This document shows positions 45,046 through 54,528 of a DNA stretch of 64,000 nucleotides, piece after piece. Position 1 is the first letter of the stretch. Each line of letters starts with the position of its first letter. The position numbers were made by a program, and so were the translations under genes. This DNA comes from Joostella atrarenae (lineage in GTDB: Bacteria > Bacteroidota > Bacteroidia > Flavobacteriales > Flavobacteriaceae), in the NCBI RefSeq assembly GCF_021764745.1, contig NZ_JAETXX010000003.1:62001-126000 (forward strand), given 5' to 3'. The notes below the pieces were generated by a model. The model had not been told where the DNA came from and did no database searches. It saw only the letters and a list, made by a program, of their open reading frames with translations.

Positions 45046-47517
45046 TTAAAACTCTCGCTTTCCAAATTCACTTTCTATAAACTTAGATTTATTTTTATTA
45101 TTATTGAAAGTGTACGATAAATTTAATAGTACAACATCTACTTCATAAACATAATTTGTAGTGGTATAAAACGATCCCGGACTAGCGGTAGTAATACGTT
45201 GTTCGTTGGTATCTAATAATCCCATATCCATATTTAACCATTGTAGAGACGCTTTAAGCCTATTATCAAAAAAGGTTTTTTGAAATGTTAGATTTGGTGA
45301 ATAAAACCTAGAATCTTCTCCTTGTGCTGTTTTTCTTTCTGATAAATAATTAAATGTAAATTGTAAAGAAGCTGTGTCAGAAAAATCGAATGAAGAATTC
45401 ACATTTATAGAATACTGCCAACCATTTTCATCTACAGTTTCCCCATTGAAACTACCATCAATTCCGTAGTTATAAACATTAAAACCTATAAAATTCGACC
45501 AACTTTCAGTAGGATCTATTTGTGATCCTAACTCCAAACCTAAAGATCTTCCTTTTCCTACATTGGTATATATTCGGTTTAAAATAGTATCGTTATATAC
45601 TGTATTCACACGATTTACCAAGTTATTTACATTCCTGTAATAAGCGGTAACATATAAAGAATTATTACCTTCAAAAGATTTTACCATTCCAAGCTCCACT
45701 AAATCTATAAACTCTGGCTTTAATGTAGGATCTCCCTGCTCCAATGTTTCTGAATGCTCTCGCTCAGGAAAGGGATTCATTTTAAAAGATGTTGTACGTT
45801 CAACACGTTTGCTATATGCAGCCTTAAATTTTAAATCCTCATTGACTGAATATTGAATAGCTGCGGAAGGAAAAAGCTTTAAGTAATCATATTTATATGT
45901 TGTATCTACCGTTTGTGCTTTATCCCTAAGGTCTAAATTTCTATCCATTCCCTCCAGACGAAGTCCAGCACTATACTCCCATTGATCTAAAGATTTTGAA
46001 AGCTGTACATATCCAGAATTTATCTGACGTGTAAGATCTACTTCACTAGAAAATTCAGGTACCAACTCAAATTCTCCAGTCATATTATTCTTTCGCTCAT
46101 AAACAAAATCTCCTTTATGATCTAAGTTTCTAAATTGATATCCCATTTCTAACTGACCAATAGACATAGGTTTAAACTGATAATCTACTTGAAAACGAAT
46201 TCCATTTAACGGGTTATCATTCGTATTGTATTCTTCCTGTAAAACTACACTAGTATCTGGATATCCCAAATTATCGTTTGTTGTAGGTCCTCCAAGCAAT
46301 GTATATTCATATAAAAAAGAAGTAGAAATATTCGAATTGTTCTTAAAAATGTGATTGTAGTCAAAACTTCCTAGCACAAAATCTCCCTTACGGATTCTTA
46401 GATTTTCGTTATAATATTGAAACGTATAAATACGATCTCCCCCTTCTGCTGGAGTAATGGCATGATTGTCGTAATAAATAATATCTGCTGTTCTATCTTT
46501 AGAACGTTTACCCCCATAAAAACCAATAGAATATGTGTTTAAAGTATCTGGAGTGAAATCTACCGAGAATCGACCAGAAAAATTCTTTTCTACAAAACTA
46601 CGCTCACCATCTGAAGGAAACTGTGTTAATGTATCGTTTATAATAGTATATGCATCTCCTTCTCTTCTCCCAGAAATATCATTTCTTTGGTAACTCGCTC
46701 CCATAGAAATATTCCATTTATCTTTTCGAATATTGTATGTAATATCCCCTCCATAACGCTGTGCAGGCTCTTTGTTGTCATAATCCTCAATACTAGGAAA
46801 ACCTCCTTTAATATTTATCTGAGTAAAGGTTCCATTTGTAGCTCCTTTTTTTGTGATTATATTTAGAATTCCCGCTTTCCCCTCTGGATCATATTTTGCT
46901 GAAGGTGCTGTAATCAATTCCACACGCTCAATAGCATTTGCAGGCAACTGGTTTAAAATCAAAGAAGCATTTGTTTGTACTGGTTTCCCGTTTAATAGAA
47001 TAACAAAACTATTACTTCCTCTCACAGAAATCTCTCCCAATCCATCTACAGATACAGAAGGCAAGTTTCTAATTACATCGATCCCATTCCCACCGATACT
47101 ACTTTGAAATTGATCTGCCTCATAAACCTGTCTATCTACTTTATTAATTACAGTAGATTTTTTTCCTGAAAGCACTACTTCATCCAAAAATAGCTGACTT
47201 GGATTAATTTCAACCTTTCCTAAATCTAAATTCTGATTGCTTTTAGAGACTTCGAACGGAGTACCCTTTTTTGTTTCATAACCTATAAAAGAAATTTCTA
47301 AATAGTAATTTCCTTTTTTAATATTTTCCAACACAAAGCTTCCATCTTGATTGGTAACAACTCCAGTGATAAGTTCATTATCATCAGTATTAAAAATAGC
47401 TACGGTTGCATATTCTAAGGGATCACTATTAGTTGCATCTACAACTTTACCCTTAACTTGAGCTTTACTTATTTGCACAAAACTTAACGTACATAAGAAA
47501 AATAAAAAAAATCGCAT
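45046..47517 (-). CDS. TonB-dependent receptor-like outer-membrane protein
   Basis: About 823 residues: signal peptide (RFFLFFLCTLSFVQISKA), regulatory beta domain (VKGKVVDATNSDPLEYATV), a plug (DEVVLSGKKSTVINKVDR, then IDVIRNLPSVSVDGLGEISV with RGSNSFVILLNGKP) and an outer-membrane barrel of the OMP_b-brl_3 type. It lacks a SusD partner, so it is not a Sus-type transporter; ligand unknown. The ATG at 47517 is preferred because the longer frame's start (47547) lies within the box TATTTTTG (47545-47552). An AraC regulator is encoded directly upstream. Confidence 0.9.
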   Translation of the reverse strand: MRFFLFFLCTLSFVQISKAQVKGKVVDATNSDPLEYATVAIFNTDDNELITGVVTNQDGSFVLENIKKGNYYLEISFIGYETKKGTPFEVSKSNQNLDLGKVEINPSQLFLDEVVLSGKKSTVINKVDRQVYEADQFQSSIGGNGIDVIRNLPSVSVDGLGEISVRGSNSFVILLNGKPVQTNASLILNQLPANAIERVELITAPSAKYDPEGKAGILNIITKKGATNGTFTQINIKGGFPSIEDYDNKEPAQRYGGDITYNIRKDKWNISMGASYQRNDISGRREGDAYTIINDTLTQFPSDGERSFVEKNFSGRFSVDFTPDTLNTYSIGFYGGKRSKDRTADIIYYDNHAITPAEGGDRIYTFQYYNENLRIRKGDFVLGSFDYNHIFKNNSNISTSFLYEYTLLGGPTTNDNLGYPDTSVVLQEEYNTNDNPLNGIRFQVDYQFKPMSIGQLEMGYQFRNLDHKGDFVYERKNNMTGEFELVPEFSSEVDLTRQINSGYVQLSKSLDQWEYSAGLRLEGMDRNLDLRDKAQTVDTTYKYDYLKLFPSAAIQYSVNEDLKFKAAYSKRVERTTSFKMNPFPEREHSETLEQGDPTLKPEFIDLVELGMVKSFEGNNSLYVTAYYRNVNNLVNRVNTVYNDTILNRIYTNVGKGRSLGLELGSQIDPTESWSNFIGFNVYNYGIDGSFNGETVDENGWQYSINVNSSFDFSDTASLQFTFNYLSERKTAQGEDSRFYSPNLTFQKTFFDNRLKASLQWLNMDMGLLDTNEQRITTASPGSFYTTTNYVYEVDVVLLNLSYTFNNNKNKSKFIESEFGKREF

Positions 47518-47544
47518 TTGGCTGGTTACTTTTAAATTGAAAAA

Positions 47545-47552
47545 CAAAAATA
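47545..47552 (-). promoter_or_regulatory. TAnnTTTG promoter box of the TonB-dependent receptor
   Basis: Minus-strand TATTTTTG, 27 bases before the ATG at 47517, in the 74-base gap after the AraC gene. Confidence 0.5.
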
Positions 47553-47591
47553 AAAGTAATAGTTACCTTAAAATGATCTATTCGAATAAAA

Positions 47592-48398
47592 CTATGGTCT
47601 ATTCTCTTCTTTTCTGAAGTTTAAAGGAGTTACAGCGTTGTGCTTTTTAAAATATTTTACGAAATGAGAAGCATTCTTAAAGTTTAAATGAAAAGCGATT
47701 TCCGAAATAGTTATCTTACTATATTTAAGTAAACGCTTAGCCTCTGTATTAATATGTGAAGCAATAACTTCTGAAGTTGTTTTAGCGTATTCCTTTTTAC
47801 ACAATTGATTGAGTTGCTGGTTACTTAATTGCAATTTATCAGCATAAAAGCTTACGTTGTTTACAGGATTATCTGCAAGCATTTTTAAAAATTCATCAGT
47901 CTTCCCTAAATCTTGAATTTCTAAATTAATATTTAAGTGAGCAAGTAAAGCCTTTAATAATCCTTCAAAGACTAATTTATTATGACCAATTTCTCGATTT
48001 GACTCAAAGCATAATAATTTAAATAACTCTTCTACAAACTCAGGTTCTGTACACTTTTTTTCATGATGACTATTAAGCTTCATTAAAAGTGTATTCAATG
48101 TATCATCTAAAGTATTTTGCAAAAAACTTTCCTTAAATATTACAACATATCCCTCCGGAATTGTAGTTATATCCCAATGGTGTACTGCCTCTTTTCTTAT
48201 AAAAAAGAAAGTTGGGCCATCAATTTTATATGCAATATCGTCTATATAATGGTATCCTTCCGCCTTGCTTAGATATACAATTTCAAAATATTTATTATGA
48301 CGATGAGGCTTTGTAAATCGCTTATTAGGATCAAAAGGAGCTATTTTTATATCTGTATAATAACTGATTTTATTCTTTATAGGAATCACCTCTTCCAT
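47592..48398 (-). CDS. AraC-family transcriptional regulator
   Basis: A 268-residue regulator. N-terminal cupin-like part (PHRHNKYFEIVYLSKAEGYHYI) and a C-terminal double helix-turn-helix with LSNQQLNQLCKKEYAKTTSEV and KITISEIAFHLNFKNASHFVKYFKKHNAVTPLNFRK (given in parts: ISEIAFHLNFKNASHFVKYF, then HNAVTPLNFR). It is on the same strand as, and just upstream of, the TonB-dependent receptor, its likely target. It starts 10 bases after the recN stop side of the cluster; the gap to recN is small, so it may also be read from the recN transcript. Confidence 0.92.
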   Translation of the reverse strand: MEEVIPIKNKISYYTDIKIAPFDPNKRFTKPHRHNKYFEIVYLSKAEGYHYIDDIAYKIDGPTFFFIRKEAVHHWDITTIPEGYVVIFKESFLQNTLDDTLNTLLMKLNSHHEKKCTEPEFVEELFKLLCFESNREIGHNKLVFEGLLKALLAHLNINLEIQDLGKTDEFLKMLADNPVNNVSFYADKLQLSNQQLNQLCKKEYAKTTSEVIASHINTEAKRLLKYSKITISEIAFHLNFKNASHFVKYFKKHNAVTPLNFRKEENRP

Positions 48399-48407
48399 CC
48401 AAAAAAA

Positions 48408-50069
48408 CTAAGCTTTATTCATTAATAATTCTTTAGCATGCGCCATTGCGGAGCTAGAAATATCTTTTCCACCTAGCATTTCTGCTATTTCTTTAATTCG
48501 CTCTTCTCCAGTAATTTGTTTCATTTGCGAAGAAGTTACACCACCTTTATCCTCTTTAAATACTTTAAATTGAACATCTCCTTTTGCAGCTACTTGTGGT
48601 AAATGGGTAATCGTAAAAACTTGCATCGTTTTACTCATCTGATGCATTATATCTCCCATTTTATTGGAAACCTCTCCAGAAACACCCGTATCGATTTCAT
48701 CAAACATTATAGTTGGCAAATGCATATATTGCGCTAAAAGAGATTTTATAGCTAACATTATTCTAGAAAGCTCTCCTCCAGAAGCTACCTTCTTCAACTC
48801 ATTAAAACTACCGCCTTTATTTGCTGCGAATAAAAAGTGAAGTTCATCTTTTCCTTTTGCAAAATACTTATTGGTTGGTACTAAATCTATTTTAAATTTA
48901 GCATTTGGCATTCCTAATTCAGCAAGTACCCCTTCCAAATGAGATTTTAAAGAAGGAATAGACTTCGCTCTATTCTTATGTATTTTATTTGCAACTACGT
49001 CTAAAGCTTCTTCTTGCTTCAACACATCTAATTGTAATCTCTTTATATCAGCCTCAAGGTTTTCTGTCTTAGAAACTTTTTCTGCAAGCTCCTCTTGAGC
49101 AGCCAACAATTCTGAAATTTCTATAACATTGTGTTTTTTCTGAAGGTTATATATCAGCTGTAATTTAGCATTTACCTCCTCCAATTGTTGAGGATCAGCT
49201 TCAAGATTTTCTTCTATTTGCTGAATTTCCACAAAAATATCATCCAATTCAATAAGACTAGACTGAACCCTAGAAGCTAATTCTTTATAAGAATCTCCAA
49301 AATGAACCAGCTTATTAAAAACTGCTTTTAGCTCATTCATTCCACTAATAACTCCAACTTGCTCTTCTCCTAAAATCTGAGTAGCATGCGAAACATTTTC
49401 AGCTATTTCTTCTACATTATTCAACGCTTCATAAGAAGCCTCCAACTCTGCCAACATTCCTGGCTTGAGGTTCGCTGAAACTAATTCCTTCAATAAAAAA
49501 GAATTATAATCATATTCCTTATCTGCTTCCTGCTGAAAATCGATAAGCTTCTTTAATTCCTTTTTTATCTGATGATATAGCGAAAGTTTCTCAGAATATT
49601 CACTTAAAACAAGATCATTACTAGCCACAGCATCAACTACCTGAAATTGAAAATTATTATCAGTAAGTTTTAATGTCTGATGCTGCGAATGAATATCTAT
49701 AAGTTGCTCTCCTAAACGAGATAAAACATCTAAAGTAACAGGTGTATCATTTATAAAAGCACGAGATTTCCCACTAGGAAGAATTTCCCTTCTTATTATT
49801 GTTTGCTTTTCAAAATCTAGATCATTAGCCTTAAAAAAAGGCTCTATTTTATAATTACTAATAGCAAAGGTAGCCTCAATAACACATTTATCTTCGCTGT
49901 TTTTAATACTGCTTAAATCTGCACGCTTTCCTAATACCAATGATAATCCGCCTAAAAGAATAGACTTCCCAGCTCCAGTTTCTCCAGTAATAGCTGTAAG
50001 TCCGTTAGTAAAAGTAACCTGTAGGTTATCTATTAACGCGTAATTTTTAATAATGAGAGTTACTAACAA
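48408..50069 (-). CDS. recN: DNA repair protein RecN
   Basis: SMC-like ATPase acting in double-strand-break repair. The 553-residue protein has Walker A GETGAGKSILLGGL near residue 31, a long coiled-coil middle (about 155-365), and the C-terminal signature and Walker B region GGELSRIMLAIKSLLA followed by LPTIMFDEIDTGVSG. Length is normal. It follows the porD-like gene by 57 bases and is the last gene of the bamD-rpoZ-coaBC-porD-recN cluster. Confidence 0.95.
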   Translation of the reverse strand: MLVTLIIKNYALIDNLQVTFTNGLTAITGETGAGKSILLGGLSLVLGKRADLSSIKNSEDKCVIEATFAISNYKIEPFFKANDLDFEKQTIIRREILPSGKSRAFINDTPVTLDVLSRLGEQLIDIHSQHQTLKLTDNNFQFQVVDAVASNDLVLSEYSEKLSLYHQIKKELKKLIDFQQEADKEYDYNSFLLKELVSANLKPGMLAELEASYEALNNVEEIAENVSHATQILGEEQVGVISGMNELKAVFNKLVHFGDSYKELASRVQSSLIELDDIFVEIQQIEENLEADPQQLEEVNAKLQLIYNLQKKHNVIEISELLAAQEELAEKVSKTENLEADIKRLQLDVLKQEEALDVVANKIHKNRAKSIPSLKSHLEGVLAELGMPNAKFKIDLVPTNKYFAKGKDELHFLFAANKGGSFNELKKVASGGELSRIMLAIKSLLAQYMHLPTIMFDEIDTGVSGEVSNKMGDIMHQMSKTMQVFTITHLPQVAAKGDVQFKVFKEDKGGVTSSQMKQITGEERIKEIAEMLGGKDISSSAMAHAKELLMNKA

Positions 50070-50126
50070 AGTTATCTAGTTTTATACTCCAAAGATAAAT
50101 GTTATTTTTAGCGGAATAAAATATTG

Positions 50127-51017
50127 TTAGTATTTTATACGAGACCAGGTTTCTGAGTATAATGGAGCGATATCGTTTAAAGTTCCCTTTAATTTTACAA
50201 CATCAATTTTTGGTCCATCAGAAAAAACATTTGCAATCTCTTCAGACTTGGCATCAAAAAAAGCTTGTAAAACAAAAGAATTTGGACGTACATTATTTAG
50301 CTTATCAAAAAGCTGCATTGAACTTGCAATAGTTTGCTTTGCCAATGCTGGATTTTCTACCAGATTATCTAGTCCTAAACGGTGGTAGTTATAAAGCGCC
50401 AAACGATATTCTTTAAAAGTATTGGATAGCAAGTTATCTACCAATTCCCAACGGGTTCTATTTCCATCAGTTTGCTGCCAACCGCTATAACCACTTCCCT
50501 GAGATAAATTTACAATGCTTTGCGCCTTTTTGTAATAAGCAGTTCCTCCTTCTTTAGAAAAAGTATCGGCATCGATTCCCAACATAATGTATACGTAATA
50601 AGTAATTACCGAAGTTAAGTTAGACTCAAATACATTTGGGTTATAAAAAATGGGTGCAAACTCTAAATAATTAAAAGTAAAGCGCTTGTCTTGATAATTA
50701 AATACAGGCGATTGATAGGTTGAATTATAAACCGGACGATTAGATTGCACCTGTATGGTTCCACTAAAAGTACTATTCTCATAGCTATTAATGGTGATCA
50801 TCATACTGGATTCAATTCGTTCCTTCTGAGAAAAAGTCTTATTTGTCCACTTCGTTTTATTCACATAATCGTTAAGCGACTTCTCTAATGTTCTAAATAT
50901 CTGCTTATTTGTTTGATCTACTTGATCAGAATTAACTATAACAGTACAGCTCAATTCTTGAGCAAATGCAAACTGAACAGCACATAAAATTACGAGAGAT
51001 AAAAGCTTTTTAATCAT
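50127..51017 (-). CDS. porD: DUF4835 family protein (PorD-like, type IX secretion)
   Basis: A 296-residue secreted protein: signal peptide (KKLLSLVILCAVQFAFA), then ELSCTVIVNSDQVDQTNKQIF and a beta-to-helical body with LEFAPIFYNPNVFESNLTSV and IMLGIDADTFSKEGG. This is DUF4835, whose Porphyromonas member is PorD, needed for type IX secretion and gliding. The gene overlaps the coaBC end by 8 bases. The PorD name rests on family assignment and the conserved gene order, not on any motif unique to PorD. Confidence 0.85.
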   Translation of the reverse strand: MIKKLLSLVILCAVQFAFAQELSCTVIVNSDQVDQTNKQIFRTLEKSLNDYVNKTKWTNKTFSQKERIESSMMITINSYENSTFSGTIQVQSNRPVYNSTYQSPVFNYQDKRFTFNYLEFAPIFYNPNVFESNLTSVITYYVYIMLGIDADTFSKEGGTAYYKKAQSIVNLSQGSGYSGWQQTDGNRTRWELVDNLLSNTFKEYRLALYNYHRLGLDNLVENPALAKQTIASSMQLFDKLNNVRPNSFVLQAFFDAKSEEIANVFSDGPKIDVVKLKGTLNDIAPLYSETWSRIKY

Positions 51018-52221
51018 TCAGACGATTCAATATTTCGTTAAAGATGTCGGTTGCAACTTCCGTTTTTGGTTTTAATGGAAACGGAATATTGTTTAAATTC
51101 TTATCTATAAAAGTAACTTTATTTGTGGTGTTTCCAAAACCTGCACCTTTATCTTTTAATGAATTTAAGACAATCGCATCTAAATTCTTTGAAGCAAGCT
51201 TCTTTTTTGCATTATCGATTTCATTATTGGTTTCTAAAGCAAAACCGACCAAAAACTGATTCTTCTTATTCTTCCCTAAAGAAGCTAAAATATCTTGTGT
51301 AGGCACCAAATCTATATGCATGGTTGCCGTCTTTTTCTTAATTTTCTGGTCAGCTACTTCGGCAGGCTTATAATCTGCAACAGCTGCAGAGAGAATAGCA
51401 ATATCCACTTGATTAAACACTTGGTGTGTGGCATTATACATTTCTTCCGCAGTGGTAACTCTTACTAACTTAATAAGAGAATGTGATATATCTAAATGCG
51501 TAGGTCCTGAAATCAAGAAAACCTCGGCACCTAAATTTGCTGCCTTTTCTGCTAAAGCGTACCCCATTCTTCCACTGGAATGATTTCCAATAAAACGCAC
51601 AGGATCTATAGCTTCATAAGTTGGTCCAGCAGTAATTAAAACTCGCTTCCCTTTTAATGGAAGCTTCGAAAGGATATCTTTTTCTACAAATGACACTATT
51701 TCTTCTGGTTCTGCCATTCTTCCTTGCCCTACTAATCCACTTGCCAATTCACCAAATCCAGCAGAAATCATAATGTTTCCAAAGGACTTTAATGTATCGA
51801 AAGTATTCTTTGTAGAAGGATGAACATACATATCTAAATCCATTGCTGGCGCAAAATAAATAGGACATTTTGCTGAAAGATAAGTTGCCAATAAAAAATT
51901 ATCCGCAGTTCCAGTCGTCATTTTTGAAAGTGTATTTGCCGTAGCCGGAGCCACAATCATAAGGTCTGCCCATAGACCTAAATCTACGTGATTATTCCAC
52001 ACCTCTCCTTCTTGTTCTTCATCAGTAAAAGAAGAATACACTTTATTTTTAGACAACGTAGAAAGCGTTAAAGGGGTAACGAAATCTTTTGCAGATTCTG
52101 TCATTACCACTTTAACGCTTGCTCCTGCTTTAATTAGTAATCTTACTAAAAAAGCTGACTTATATGCGGCAATACCTCCTGTAATACCTAGTAATACTTT
52201 TTTGCCGCTAAGTATGGACAT
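51010..52221 (-). CDS. coaBC: Bifunctional phosphopantothenoylcysteine decarboxylase / phosphopantothenate-cysteine ligase
   Basis: Two consecutive steps of coenzyme A synthesis in one polypeptide. The N-terminal flavoprotein domain (residues 1-190) has KKVLLGITGGIAAYKS, the active-site His region WNNHVDLGLWADLM, and APAMDLDMYVHP. The C-terminal CoaB domain has LITAGPTYEAIDPVRFIGNH and SAAVADYKPAEVADQKIKKK. At 403 residues the length is standard. It lies five bases after rpoZ. Confidence 0.95.
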   Translation of the reverse strand: MSILSGKKVLLGITGGIAAYKSAFLVRLLIKAGASVKVVMTESAKDFVTPLTLSTLSKNKVYSSFTDEEQEGEVWNNHVDLGLWADLMIVAPATANTLSKMTTGTADNFLLATYLSAKCPIYFAPAMDLDMYVHPSTKNTFDTLKSFGNIMISAGFGELASGLVGQGRMAEPEEIVSFVEKDILSKLPLKGKRVLITAGPTYEAIDPVRFIGNHSSGRMGYALAEKAANLGAEVFLISGPTHLDISHSLIKLVRVTTAEEMYNATHQVFNQVDIAILSAAVADYKPAEVADQKIKKKTATMHIDLVPTQDILASLGKNKKNQFLVGFALETNNEIDNAKKKLASKNLDAIVLNSLKDKGAGFGNTTNKVTFIDKNLNNIPFPLKPKTEVATDIFNEILNRLND

Positions 52222-52226
52222 ATGCC

Positions 52227-52550
52227 TTACTCTTTATCTGTGTTTCTGTAATAGATCTTATCGTTAAGCCACTCTTCTACTGCAATAGCATGCGGCTTAG
52301 GAAGTTTTTCATAAAACTTAGAAACTTCAATCTGCTCTTTATTTTCGAAAATCTCTTCAAGACTGTCTGTGTAAGTAGCAAACTCTTCCAACTTTTCAAT
52401 CAACTCCTTCTTAATATCTCCATTAATTTGGTTGGCACGCTTAGAAATAACAGATATAGCCTCGTAAACATTGTTTGTAGGCGCATCTATTTCATTTCTA
52501 TCGTAAGTTACTGTAGAAACTGGTGCTTCAGAATTTCTTAATTCGCTCAT
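52227..52550 (-). CDS. rpoZ: RNA polymerase omega subunit
   Basis: A 107-residue omega-like protein with the core NNVYEAISVISKRANQINGDIK (residues 26-47), preceding an acidic helical tail. Bacteroidota omega proteins are longer and diverge from the E. coli form, so the call also rests on the conserved place between bamD and coaBC. Confidence 0.88.
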   Translation of the reverse strand: MSELRNSEAPVSTVTYDRNEIDAPTNNVYEAISVISKRANQINGDIKKELIEKLEEFATYTDSLEEIFENKEQIEVSKFYEKLPKPHAIAVEEWLNDKIYYRNTDKE

Positions 52551-52558
52551 AACTTCTT

Positions 52559-53377
52559 TTATTTACTGTATTTGTCTAATAACTGTTTGAATTCTTGCAA
52601 TTCCTGATCTAAATCATCACTCATTTTATCAGCTCTGTTTTTATACTCAGTTTCGCTAAACTCACTAATTAATTTTTGGTAAGCCACTTTTGCTTCTCCT
52701 ATACGCTCTTCTCTTTTGGAGTAGATACTATTTACTGCCAGGTTATATTTGGCAAGGTAATCATAAAACAAGGCATCTTCTTTATATACTGATCCTGGAA
52801 ATTCTTTAAAGAATAACTCAAAAGATTTTATAGATGCATGGTAATCTGATATTCTATTATATTGTTTTGCTACTTCAAAAGCTTTTTTCTCTTTCTTAGC
52901 TCTTAAATCTGCCGCCATTTCATTCGCTTCATCCATATATTCTGATTCTGGATGTGTATTTATAAATACTTGAAGCTTACTAATAGCTTTATCTGTTTCT
53001 GTTTGGTCTAAACTATATCTTGGTGAAGTTAAATACTGACTTTTAGCTCCTAAAAAAGCAGCTTCTTCAGCTTTATCACTTCGTGGATATGATTTTGAAA
53101 ATCTTTCAAATTGATATGCAGCTAAATAATAATCGCCTGTTTGATAATAAGAATCTGCATAAAAATATATAAGTCGCTCTCCTTGTGGTTTCCCAACATA
53201 TTGAGGTACTATTTGTTCGAAAAGTCTAATAGCGCGCTTATAATCACCTTCGTTATAAAGCTTTTCTGCCATTTCATACTTGTTCTTAATATCACTATCT
53301 TTTAATACTTTTTGATACTCACTACAACTACTAGTAAAAATCAAAACAAAAAGAATTGCTATATATGTATACTTCAT
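52559..53377 (-). CDS. bamD: Outer-membrane assembly lipoprotein BamD
   Basis: Lipoprotein of the BAM complex that folds outer-membrane proteins, including the many SusC-type barrels encoded here. The 272-residue product has a lipid signal (ILFVLIFTSSC) and five TPR-like repeats starting KYEMAEKLYNEGDYKRAIRLFEQ and YFYADSYYQTGDYYLAAYQF, then VFINTHPESEYMDEANEM. It is first in the cluster with rpoZ, coaBC, porD and recN. Its promoter box (53488-53495) gives a leader of about 110 bases with hairpins. Confidence 0.95.
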   Translation of the reverse strand: MKYTYIAILFVLIFTSSCSEYQKVLKDSDIKNKYEMAEKLYNEGDYKRAIRLFEQIVPQYVGKPQGERLIYFYADSYYQTGDYYLAAYQFERFSKSYPRSDKAEEAAFLGAKSQYLTSPRYSLDQTETDKAISKLQVFINTHPESEYMDEANEMAADLRAKKEKKAFEVAKQYNRISDYHASIKSFELFFKEFPGSVYKEDALFYDYLAKYNLAVNSIYSKREERIGEAKVAYQKLISEFSETEYKNRADKMSDDLDQELQEFKQLLDKYSK

Positions 53378-53409
53378 ATTAATGTAATCCTATCACTAGG
53401 TTTAAGTTT

Positions 53410-53475
53410 TTCGATGGTTTATCGAATTAAATTCATACTGCATTAACTTACCTACATCTTCTTTTCTAATGCAGT
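53410..53475 (-). promoter_or_regulatory. Structured leader of bamD
   Basis: Between the promoter box and the ATG lie two possible hairpins: a 9-base stem actgcatta/taatgcagt (53437-53445 with 53467-53475) and ttcgat/atcgaa (53410-53415 with 53421-53426). A 13-codon open frame (MQYEFNSINHRKT) also lies in the leader. Possible translational control; nothing proves it. Confidence 0.35.
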
Positions 53476-53487
53476 CAATTCATCCTG

Positions 53488-53495
53488 CAAAATTA
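53488..53495 (-). promoter_or_regulatory. TAnnTTTG promoter box of bamD
   Basis: Minus-strand TAATTTTG, exact -7 match, about 110 bases before the ATG. Confidence 0.5.
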
Positions 53496-53610
53496 GTTAA
53501 ATATATGTAAATTAAAAAACTATTTTAAAGTGTGAAGAAAAGCACTTCATAATTAACAAGCAACCCTGTTTAGTTTTTTTATTAAAAGTTTAACTTGTTG
53601 AGATGTCAAC

Positions 53611-54528
53611 TCATAGTTTTTCAACATCATCTAACATAGAATGATCTAAAACTATAGCCCCCTCTTCTCCATATCCGTATGACTTAGTAAACTTTTTATC
53701 TATTATAAGATCGCTATATAAATATGACTTAACATCGTAAATCTCATTATTAAAAGCATCATCATAATAGGAGAATAAAACTACTATTTCTGCTTTTGCC
53801 TGAGCAATATTATTTTCTGTCAACTTAAAAAACGGACTTTCTTCATCTATTTCATGAACTATTGTCCATGTAGTTGGAAGAAAAGTAATCGACCTGCGTT
53901 CTAATTTTAAATTATAATATTCAGGCTCGAAATACCCATTCACTTCTTTATGAAGAATTAAAATAACATCTGCTTTAGGTTTTATAAGAACATTTCTACT
54001 TGTATTCATCACCTTAATCATTAAGGCTCTCTTATTTTTAAAAGGACGCACAACGAAGTTCTTACTAAAAGAGATTAAAGTTTTAGGCTTAGAAAACCTT
54101 CCATAAAGTAACCCTGTAGTAAAAGAAAAGCTCAATAAACCAATTAAAGCTTCTAATGCAGCTAAAATTCCAGCAAGTGTTCCTGAAGGAGACATAACTC
54201 CATAACCTACTGTGGTAATTGTTTGTGCTGAAAATAAAAAAGCATTCAGGAAATTGGCAAAAACATTAGGACTCTTATAAATTGAGATATCATCTACTCC
54301 AATAGCGACATACCCGATAGCAAATATGGAATTAATTATAATGTATGCTAAGAGCACATACGAAAAAAAAGAAATCCACGAAATCCTAATTAAATAGGAG
54401 TACGTGGATTCGAACATTGATTTTTTATTAACATGGTTTATATTAAACCTACCGTCTTCTGTAATAAATCTCTTTACATTTTTGGTAGCGTTTAATCCAA
54501 ACCCTATATCCTTTAATGTTTTAACCAT
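53611..54528 (-). CDS. KirBac-type inward-rectifier potassium channel
   Basis: A 305-residue channel. It has an amphipathic slide-helix region, membrane helix 1 at about 46-72, the pore helix with the selectivity filter TTVGYG at 105-110, membrane helix 2 at about 117-143, and a C-terminal cytoplasmic domain of the immunoglobulin-like Kir type ([17 protein letters not shown], then [17 protein letters not shown]). Its start overlaps the dapA stop by 8 bases, so the two are translationally coupled. Potassium selectivity follows from the GYG; rectification is an inference. Confidence 0.92.
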   Translation of the reverse strand: MVKTLKDIGFGLNATKNVKRFITEDGRFNINHVNKKSMFESTYSYLIRISWISFFSYVLLAYIIINSIFAIGYVAIGVDDISIYKSPNVFANFLNAFLFSAQTITTVGYGVMSPSGTLAGILAALEALIGLLSFSFTTGLLYGRFSKPKTLISFSKNFVVRPFKNKRALMIKVMNTSRNVLIKPKADVILILHKEVNGYFEPEYYNLKLERRSITFLPTTWTIVHEIDEESPFFKLTENNIAQAKAEIVVLFSYYDDAFNNEIYDVKSYLYSDLIIDKKFTKSYGYGEEGAIVLDHSMLDDVEKL

